From assembly GCA_903837785.1 (NCBI GenBank), contig CAILVY010000183.1:1-60772 (forward strand): a stretch of 60,772 nucleotides of DNA, written 5' to 3'. The position numbers were made by a program, and so were the translations under genes. The notes below the pieces were generated by a model that saw only the letters and a program-made list of their open reading frames with translations, was not told the origin of the DNA and did no database searches. The DNA comes from Candidatus Hydrogenedentota bacterium (lineage in GTDB: Bacteria; Hydrogenedentota; Hydrogenedentia; Hydrogenedentales; CAILVY01). Below, piece after piece: positions 35,701 to 41,663 of the stretch (the first letter of the stretch is position 1; every line of letters begins with the position of its first letter).

Positions 35701-38700
35701 GCCCGCGTACTGGAACGTGGTGCTGCTGCCATCCGGGTAGGTTATGGCGGTCAGGTTGGCGGCGTTGCTATAGGTGAAGGTGGTCTCGTTCTCGTTGAAG
35801 TCCCTGACGGAAGCCAGGCGATCCGGATTGTTGAACCCGCCGATGAAGATTCGGGTGTGCCCGGCCTTGGCCAGATGGCCCAGAGGGTTCACCCACTCGA
35901 TCGGATACGTGCGCGCATCGTAGTGCAGCTCGTCCGTGCCGCCGTCGGGCCGTGCGAAGCGTGTCACGCGGTAGGCGCCGTTGTACTCCACCTGGGTGAG
36001 GTTGCCGAGCGGGTTCTGGTAGCGGAGCATTTCGCCGGCCGGCCCGTAGAAAAACTGCTGCGTGGCCCCGGACGCGTCGGTGGCGGACTTGAATCCCAGT
36101 CCCTCGTAGGCGAAGTGCAATGCCTCCGCGTTTCCGTCCAGCGAGGCGCCGGAAAGGCGTCCCTGCTCGTCATACGTGAATGTGCGGTGCCGTCCGTTCG
36201 GGTACGTGACGGACTGAAGGCCATGTTCCGCGGGACCGGCGGCCGTGTTGTAGGCGTAGTTCGTCGTCACCCCGCCGGGAGCCTCCACGGATATCAGGTG
36301 TTCGCCCGAGGCATCGTAGGAATAGGTCGTGACTTGTCCCGCCTGGTCGGTCAAGCGGTGAATGCGGCCGTTGCCGTCGTAGTCCAGCGCGAAGGCGCCG
36401 CCGTTGGAATGGGCGATCTGGGTCAGCCGTCCGTCGCCGTCATACGTCAGGTTCACCGCGTTGCCGTTGGTCTCGCTCATGCGCGTCAGCCGGCCTTCGG
36501 AATCGAAGCTGAGCAATCGTCCGTCCGCCTCCTGGATGCTGCACGGGCTGCCCTGGCTCCCCGTGAAGATGCCGTTGTCGCCCAGGTAGCTTTCCCACAC
36601 GCCGATGTAATGGCGCTGGATGAAGGAACGCGTGAAGCCGCCCGGCCCCAGGAGCATCGCCCGGTATTCCGCCGGGACCTGCAGGGTGAATTCATAGCTG
36701 TGCGACCAGCCATAGCCCAGCGGCCCCAGGCGCAGGCGCTGCTCGAGAGCCGCCGCGCAACTGCGGTCAAACGCCAGGGGAAGCTGCGTGGCGGGGCACC
36801 CGGCATCCTCGGCGGCATCCAGCACCGGGCTGTCCCCCGTGGACCCGTTCGCGTCGGCCAGTTCGTACGCGAGCAGCTCGCGGACGTCCCAGGTGAGCCG
36901 GCCGTGCTGCGCAAGCCAGGTGGCGTCGCCGTCCAGCAGCGCGAGGACGGAGGCCCAGGTGGCGCCGGCCTTGGCGCTGAGTTTGGCCCAGACGGCCGCC
37001 CACGCCTCCTCGGTGAAACTGGGCAGGCGCATATTCAGGCCGACGGCCTCCCAGTCGACGGGGGTGTCGTCCGCGACCATCTGCTCCAGGTCGAACTGGG
37101 CGGAGGTAACATCGCTCTGGAACGGGATGAAATAGACGGGAATACGGTGGTGCGCGCCGGCAGGCAGCACCCCGGCCTCGCCCTCGGGATTGATGCCCAG
37201 GATCTCGACCGAGGCGTTTTCCCATTGGTTCTTGGGCAGCAGCCGCATGACGCCGGCCACCTCGCTCATCGAGATGATGAAGAGCGGCGCGGGCATGTCC
37301 GCATCGCCCGTATTGGCATACTCCAGCCAAAGCGTGTAGGGGCGTTCATAGCGGGCCTCGGGCGGCACCTGGATATGGGCTTCCAGGCGCGGGCCGATCG
37401 CCCCTTCCGTAACGCTGAAGGTCTGGGGAAGCTCCAGGGTTTCCTCCGGCCAGACCACCGCGACGTTGTAGTCACCCGCGGGCAAGCCGGTCAGGTCCAG
37501 GGCGACGGTCAGCGAGGTGTCGTTCCACGCGGACGGGGTGAGGGTGCGCACCACGTCGCCGTCGTCGTCAAGCAACTGTACACTGAGCCCGTCCTGGAAA
37601 CCCAGCCCGAAAAGCTGTACGGTCGACGTGCCGGTATTGCTGCCGGAAGTGGCGCTCAAGCCCGACACATAACGGCCCACGGCCAGGCATTCCATCCTGA
37701 CGAAGTTGAAGTCGCCGCCCGTGGGATCGGCGAGGTAGCCGCTGAAATTGTACGCGCCCGGCGCCGGTGCGGGAAGGAGCAGCTCGAAGGATTCATAGCC
37801 CTCTTCCAGGCTGCCGACGAATCGACCTGTCCAGTCCCGGGCGGTCAGGGTGGGCAGGTGCCCCTGCGCCCCGATCAGCGACCAGGTGCCCGAGGTCATG
37901 GTGGCGCGCGTGAGCCGCACGACGAGATTGGCCGCCTGGCCCGCGCCCAGGTTCAACGTGAAATCCTGATAGGCGTTCGTTTGCGCGAAGGACTCTTCCG
38001 GCGTGTCCAGCGTGATGGGCCGTCCTGCGGGCTGGGCTGCCGGATCGATCGTCCAGAGGACTATCATGCCCGCGCCGTTGCCGTCCGTGGTGAGGATGTG
38101 GAGGTCGTCCGGAGTGAGGCTCACGCTTTGAGCGCCCTGCCCGGGGAAGTGCATCAGTTCCCGGGCGGTGGCGAAGTCCCAGACCCGGACCGTGTGATCG
38201 TCGCGGCTGCCGGTCACGAGTTTCGTCCCGTCATGGCTGAAGGCCACGGCGTCCATCGCCCCCGTGTATACGGGCGGCATGGCCGAGGGATTCCCGAAGG
38301 TGCGCAGTTCGGTGCCGTCCAATGGATTCCAGAGCTTGGCGGTCCCATCGGAGGAAGCGGTGATCACCTGTGTCCCGTCGGGGGAGAAGGCGGCTGCGCC
38401 GACGAACTCGGGATGGTTGAAGCTGAAGAGCTGGCCCCCCGTCGCAACGTCCCAGAGGATGGCCATGTTGCCGTCCACGGCCGTCACCACTTTCGTGTTG
38501 TCAGGGGACAGCGCCGCATCGTAGACATGGAAGATGTTGCCCGGCTTGCTGAAGGCCCGCACCACGGACCCGTCTGCGGCGTTGCTCAGGATGGCGCTGC
38601 CGTCCATGGAGCCGGTGAGCACCCTGAGGCCGTCCTGGCTGAAGGAAACCGACCGCACCCCGTCCGTGTGGCCGGTGAAGGTGCGCAACAATTCCCCCGT

Positions 38701-40860
38701 GGCCGCATCCCAGAGCTTGGCCGTGCGGTCGTTGGACCCGGTGAGCACCTGCGTTCCGTCGGGGGAGAAGGCAAGGTCCCTCAGGCCGCTCGTGTGCCCC
38801 GTGAAGGTCTGCAGGACGGCCCCGGTGGCCACATCCCACAGGAGGGCCGCGTTGTCGTTCGAACTCGAGAGGAATTTCGTGCCGTCCGGAGAGAGGACCG
38901 ACACGAGGTCCAGGCGCGTCCAGCCATCCTTCAGGCCGAGGTCGAAGCTCGCCATCGGAAGGGATTGCTCGACGCGCGTGATGCGGGCCGTCAGGTCCTG
39001 CGACGCGGTGACGATGTTCTCGCCGTCCGGCGAGAAGGCGACTCCGTTCACGTAATTGCCGTGTCCGATGTAGGTGGCCAGAAGCCGTCCCGAGGGCATG
39101 TCCCACAACTTGGCGGTGTGGTCCAGGGAGGCGCTAACCGCCCGCAGTCCGTCCGGGGCGAAGGCCAAGGAGGTGATGTCGGCCGTGTGGCCCGTGAGCG
39201 TCGCCAGCAGGGCGCCCGTGCCCGAGTCCCAAAGCTTGGCCGAGTCGTTCGTGTAGCCGATCAGTGCCTTGAGGCCGTCGGGAGAGAACGCGACCGACGT
39301 CACCTGGCCCGTGTATTCGTCGCCGAAGGTCGCGAGTTCCGATCCGTCGTTGGCGTCCCAGGTCTTGGCCGTGTTGTACATGCCCAGGAGCACCCGGTGC
39401 CCGTCGGGCGAAAACGCCACCGAGCCTATCGCCACCTTGCCCGGGGTGGTGTAGGTCTGCAGCACCGCGCCCGAGGCGGCGTTCCAGAGCTTGGCCGTGC
39501 CGTCGCGCGAACCCGTGAGCGCCTTGCTCCCGTCCGGCGAGAACGCCACCGCGTAGACGGCGTCCGTGTGCCCGGTGAACGTGTACGAGACGGAGGCCGT
39601 CGCCGTGTTCCAGATCTTGGCGGTCTTGTCGCGGGAGCCGGTGAGCACCCGCTCGCCGAGCGGGGAGAAGGCGACGGAATTGACATGGTCCGTGTGGCCG
39701 CTGAACGTGCGCACCAGCGCGCCCGTGGCGGCATTCCAGAGATTGGCCGTCTTGTCCCGCGAGCCCGTAAGCACGGTTGCGCCATCGGGGGAATAGGCCG
39801 CGGAAGTCAGCCAGTCCGTGTGGCCCGTGCAAATCACCGCCTTCGTCCACTGCGCCGTGTCCCACAGGCGGAGATGCGCGCTGGCCGCACTGCCCGAGAG
39901 CAGGCGGCTCCCGTCGGGGGAGAAGGCCACCTGGCGCACGTTCGTGGCATTGCCGAAACGATCCGCCACGGGGTTGGCCAGGAACTTGCCCAACTCCTCG
40001 TTCGTGGCGGTGTCCCAGAGAAAGAAATTGCCTTCCGTCGTGTACGCCACAATGTACTGTTCGCTGACGGCCATCGAGGCAATGCGGTCGGCGATCGTCA
40101 GCACCACCGTGTCCGACGCGTTCCAGCGCCGCACGCTGCGATCATACGACGCGGTGATCGGCGTCGTGGTGCCCGGCACGAACGCGGCCGACGCCACGCC
40201 GTCCGTGTGGCCCGTCAGCGTGCGCACGGCCTGGCCCGTCGAAACGTTCCACACGATGGCCGTGTTGTCCTCGGCCCCCGTGAGCAGCAGCGAATCATCC
40301 TCGGAGAAGACCGCGCAGTTAACCTGGTCGCTGTGGCCCGTGAAGGTCCGGACCGCTTCGCCCGTGGCCGCGTTCCACAGTTCAACGAGGCCGCCGACGG
40401 AGCCGGTAACCAGGTACTCGCCGTTGTGCGAATAGGCGACCGTGTATGCGCCGAGGCCGGTCTCGATCGTGTAGACCACCGCGCCCGTGGCCGCATCGAA
40501 GACCGTGGCCAGTTCCGCGCCCACCGCGATCCGCGCCCCGTCCGGGGAATAGGCGAGGGCCGTGATCTCGGCGTCATACCGCATCCCCGGCGCCGTGTAA
40601 TGCGTCGTGAAAAACGTGTCCAGCGGTGTTAACGTTGCGGCGTCCAGCACGCTCACCGCGTTGCTGTGCGCCAGCGCAACCCGGCTGCCGTCCGGCGCGT
40701 AGGCAAAGGCGCCGAACATCCCGTAGCTGTACAGCGCCTCCGGATGCGTCTCCATCTCCTGCGCCGAGGCCGCCGGCAACAGCCAGGACCCGGCCAGCAA
40801 GAGCAGCCCCGCCAGGGCAATCCGGCAGTGTTTACGCGTGTGGAGAGACAGTGTTGACAT
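32761..40860 (-). CDS. giant WD40 - YD/RHS repeat surface protein with C-terminal membrane anchor
   Basis: A 2,699-residue exported protein (signal peptide to ASA about residue 33; GAGAGG before the ATG). Residues about 50-930 are WD40 repeats (roughly twenty, many with TGHTD and AVAFSPDG), enough for nearly three propellers. Residues about 930-1450 are beta-sandwich domains. Residues about 1460-2172 are YD repeats forming an RHS core that ends in the autocleavage signature PILYIDPSGL (P2163, D2168). What follows is not a recognisable toxin: about 110 unassigned residues, a DUF11-like domain opening DPNEK (about 2277-2460), a putative-Ig domain (about 2475-2560), a PEGA-like domain, then GGCGCAGG, a TM helix (FGDLAVFLLATALLFL) and Arg-rich residues. 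It probably works at the cell surface in adhesion or recognition. It is monocistronic. Confidence 0.85.
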   Translation of the reverse strand: MSTLSLHTRKHCRIALAGLLLLAGSWLLPAASAQEMETHPEALYSYGMFGAFAYAPDGSRVALAHSNAVSVLDAATLTPLDTFFTTHYTAPGMRYDAEITALAYSPDGARIAVGAELATVFDAATGAVVYTIETGLGAYTVAYSHNGEYLVTGSVGGLVELWNAATGEAVRTFTGHSDQVNCAVFSEDDSLLLTGAEDNTAIVWNVSTGQAVRTLTGHTDGVASAAFVPGTTTPITASYDRSVRRWNASDTVVLTIADRIASMAVSEQYIVAYTTEGNFFLWDTATNEELGKFLANPVADRFGNATNVRQVAFSPDGSRLLSGSAASAHLRLWDTAQWTKAVICTGHTDWLTSAAYSPDGATVLTGSRDKTANLWNAATGALVRTFSGHTDHVNSVAFSPLGERVLTGSRDKTAKIWNTATASVSYTFTGHTDAVYAVAFSPDGSKALTGSRDGTAKLWNAASGAVLQTYTTPGKVAIGSVAFSPDGHRVLLGMYNTAKTWDANDGSELATFGDEYTGQVTSVAFSPDGLKALIGYTNDSAKLWDSGTGALLATLTGHTADITSLAFAPDGLRAVSASLDHTAKLWDMPSGRLLATYIGHGNYVNGVAFSPDGENIVTASQDLTARITRVEQSLPMASFDLGLKDGWTRLDLVSVLSPDGTKFLSSSNDNAALLWDVATGAVLQTFTGHTSGLRDLAFSPDGTQVLTGSNDRTAKLWDAATGELLRTFTGHTDGVRSVSFSQDGLRVLTGSMDGSAILSNAADGSVVRAFSKPGNIFHVYDAALSPDNTKVVTAVDGNMAILWDVATGGQLFSFNHPEFVGAAAFSPDGTQVITASSDGTAKLWNPLDGTELRTFGNPSAMPPVYTGAMDAVAFSHDGTKLVTGSRDDHTVRVWDFATARELMHFPGQGAQSVSLTPDDLHILTTDGNGAGMIVLWTIDPAAQPAGRPITLDTPEESFAQTNAYQDFTLNLGAGQAANLVVRLTRATMTSGTWSLIGAQGHLPTLTARDWTGRFVGSLEEGYESFELLLPAPAPGAYNFSGYLADPTGGDFNFVRMECLAVGRYVSGLSATSGSNTGTSTVQLFGLGFQDGLSVQLLDDDGDVVRTLTPSAWNDTSLTVALDLTGLPAGDYNVAVVWPEETLELPQTFSVTEGAIGPRLEAHIQVPPEARYERPYTLWLEYANTGDADMPAPLFIISMSEVAGVMRLLPKNQWENASVEILGINPEGEAGVLPAGAHHRIPVYFIPFQSDVTSAQFDLEQMVADDTPVDWEAVGLNMRLPSFTEEAWAAVWAKLSAKAGATWASVLALLDGDATWLAQHGRLTWDVRELLAYELADANGSTGDSPVLDAAEDAGCPATQLPLAFDRSCAAALEQRLRLGPLGYGWSHSYEFTLQVPAEYRAMLLGPGGFTRSFIQRHYIGVWESYLGDNGIFTGSQGSPCSIQEADGRLLSFDSEGRLTRMSETNGNAVNLTYDGDGRLTQIAHSNGGAFALDYDGNGRIHRLTDQAGQVTTYSYDASGEHLISVEAPGGVTTNYAYNTAAGPAEHGLQSVTYPNGRHRTFTYDEQGRLSGASLDGNAEALHFAYEGLGFKSATDASGATQQFFYGPAGEMLRYQNPLGNLTQVEYNGAYRVTRFARPDGGTDELHYDARTYPIEWVNPLGHLAKAGHTRIFIGGFNNPDRLASVRDFNENETTFTYSNAANLTAITYPDGSSTTFQYAGGGKVSSYANRRQQNIACTYNAHGQLTGKNYPDGTSVAYTYDAAGRLTSATDAAGTISLTYDARGFIATIEYPSGHGYTFQYNDAGQRTQRVGEDGYTLNYGYDAAGRLASLSDGDAVQLVQYAYDDNGRVSQETRANGSYTVYVYDATGRITRLSNHAASAAVQSQFEYTYDPNGNPVTITTPQGTTTCAYDAAGQLVSVTRPDGHTLSYQYDAAGNRSAVFDNGAQTSCASNQLNQYTQIGAAQFQYDADGNLIARTDAGGTTTYQYDAENRLTRIVTPADGTYDYTYDALGYRSAVAHDANITRYVHDPSGLANVAAEYDGLGELTARYAYATGLVARQAADGGYAYYAFDATGHTRQLSDASGAIVNEYDYDAFGTMLNKTESVSNPFRFVGRFGVADDPSGLLFMKARYYDPGSAHFLSPDPLGYRAGLNLYHYCDNSPILYIDPSGLGNAFIDQMSGYTGPSAQIDPNTGRRMDPNTNLQKLPKPLQIPGKIADSAMRGDVEGVEHWGKITIAIGDAITVAGAGIGHRMHGLAEDLSKVAIEHWLEYLLLPHDPNEKVSPRGTGTESERILPPDTPISYTVYFENAATAQVPAQRVVVTDALDANLEPSTFVLTGIAWGEHQVAIASASLPFHSREIVPDYRDGVGKTWWVDVDVTLNGGNLQCTLTTLDPDTGEMPEDVHAGFLPQNDATHRGEGYVMFSVTPKADLPLGTRITNKASIVFDTAAAMETNEVFNSIGTPQANHAPVMAAPGSQNSARGQTVSLQLSASDADQDTLTYSAAGLPPNLSINPGTGLISGVISNSANASYSVTVTVSDGNGGTDAKTFTWTISTTAQTGSLLVIISPAEAMLAGAQWSRDGGTTWNAGGTMLSNLPVGSVTVSFKAVSGWTTPAEQTVGITAGATATVTGTYARSSGGCGCAGGTLGKIDPAAPIAPEQFGDLAVFLLATALLFLSRRCFVRHPRLAAGHTETLSA

Positions 40861-41169
40861 GGCGCAATCCTCTCGCTAAGCAAGTTTCCCCGATAACCAC
40901 CACGATTCATCAACACTCTAGCACAACCCAGGTCGATTTGGAATCACCCGGCCCCACATCGGGCCCCGTAGGAACGTTCGTGAACCCCCTTTACCGGGCG
41001 TCGGACCGAGGCGGACACTACCCGGGACGGGAGGCCCCTGCCGGGCAGCGGGCGCTCCGAAGACTAAGTTGGTCTCCGATGGCTGCACAGGCCCCCACCT
41101 CCTCTTGCCACAGCAAGCCTTTCGGGGTCCACACCGATCTTCAAGGTTGAAGTCTTCCGCTTTCAGTCT
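40861..41169. other. intergenic region upstream of the WD40-RHS gene
   Basis: About 300 bases with no gene I can support on either strand. It must carry the promoter of the minus-strand WD40-RHS gene; an extended -10-like TGC-TAGAGT (minus strand, near 40915-40923) is present, without a convincing -35 partner. Confidence 0.4.
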
Positions 41170-41528
41170 TCAGCCGGGCCACAGTGTTCCAGTGTCTATT
41201 TCCGGGTTAAGATCCAGGTTCTTCCTTAGGAATGCATTCTCTCGCGGGAAAACCCCGAAATTACGATCACGGATGAACACTGAGCCGTCTCATTTCTGGA
41301 GTAACCTCAAGCCGAGCAAGTATTTGCCGTCTGCGCGCCGGACGATTTCGAGCGGGGTGTCATGGACACTGGAAAGGCGCTCGCCGAGCTGTTTCCCAAA
41401 CCACTTGGCGCCCACCGGGGCGCCGGTGTAGGCCTAACCGGCCCCCCGCGGTGTCCGGCCGCGATGCGCCGCGTGAAACGGGGCTGGAACGGCGGGTCGC
41501 TGCCACGAGCCCGTTGCGCTTCGGCCAT
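41170..41528 (-). pseudogene. decayed small gene, divergent from the helicase gene
   Basis: On the minus strand one frame reads as protein on both sides of a TGA. Upstream of the stop are GAKWFGKQLGERLSSVHD, then PLEIVRRADGKYLLGLRLL; after the TGA at 41290-41292 the same frame continues with VFIRDRNFGVFPREN and LDLNPEIDTGTLWPG, ending at 41170. The N-terminal part sits in another frame, starting at ATG 41528 with GGAGGG five bases upstream (MAEAQRARGSDPPFQPRF). One frameshift near 41430-41440 and one in-frame stop would explain this. I do not recognise the family. Its position, transcribed away from the helicase across the palindromic promoter region, suggests a former partner. Confidence 0.35.
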
Positions 41529-41590
41529 TCCGCCCTCCAACTTCTTTCCCATCAGAGGCTTAATCGTTTAATTCCCCGTTCCCTTCCCTT

Positions 41591-41612
41591 TTGTCAAGCG
41601 AGCACTTGACAA
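41591..41612. promoter_or_regulatory. perfect inverted repeat overlapping the helicase -35 box (candidate operator)
   Basis: TTGTCAAG and CTTGACAA are exact reverse complements separated by CGAGCA. The right arm contains the helicase -35 hexamer and the left arm contains a TTGACA facing the other way. A dimeric regulator bound here would block both directions. Confidence 0.55.
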
Positions 41613-41634
41613 CTGATTAAATTTTCAGTATACT
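41606..41634 (+). promoter_or_regulatory. consensus promoter of the helicase gene
   Basis: TTGACA (41606-41611), 17 bases, TATACT (41629-41634): both boxes and the spacing are identical to those of the rpoBC promoter. Transcription would start near 41641, leaving a leader of about 22 bases that contains the ribosome binding site GGAGGG (41650-41655). Confidence 0.85.
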
Positions 41635-41637
41635 GAA
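41624..41637. promoter_or_regulatory. 14-bp perfect palindrome over the -10 box (candidate operator)
   Basis: TTCAGTATACTGAA reads the same on both strands and is centred on the -10 hexamer. Its symmetry is far better than a promoter needs. Together with the inverted repeat over the -35 it suggests tight repression, for example by a LexA-like or HTH dimer, or by the helicase's own winged-helix domain. Confidence 0.5.
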
Positions 41638-41663
41638 CGTTGTGCTGATGGAGGGCATCTGCC

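Noticed and set aside
35635-40632. A 1,665-codon plus-strand open frame opposite the WD40-RHS gene.
   Set aside because: The minus strand has unmistakable WD40 and YD repeats; the plus-strand frame is a periodic mirror of them with no recognisable motif.
38100-40700. Regularly spaced repeats that could suggest a CRISPR array.
   Set aside because: Unit length is about 126 bases with diverged copies in frame; they encode WD40 blades. No short identical repeats with unique spacers and no cas genes occur in the window.
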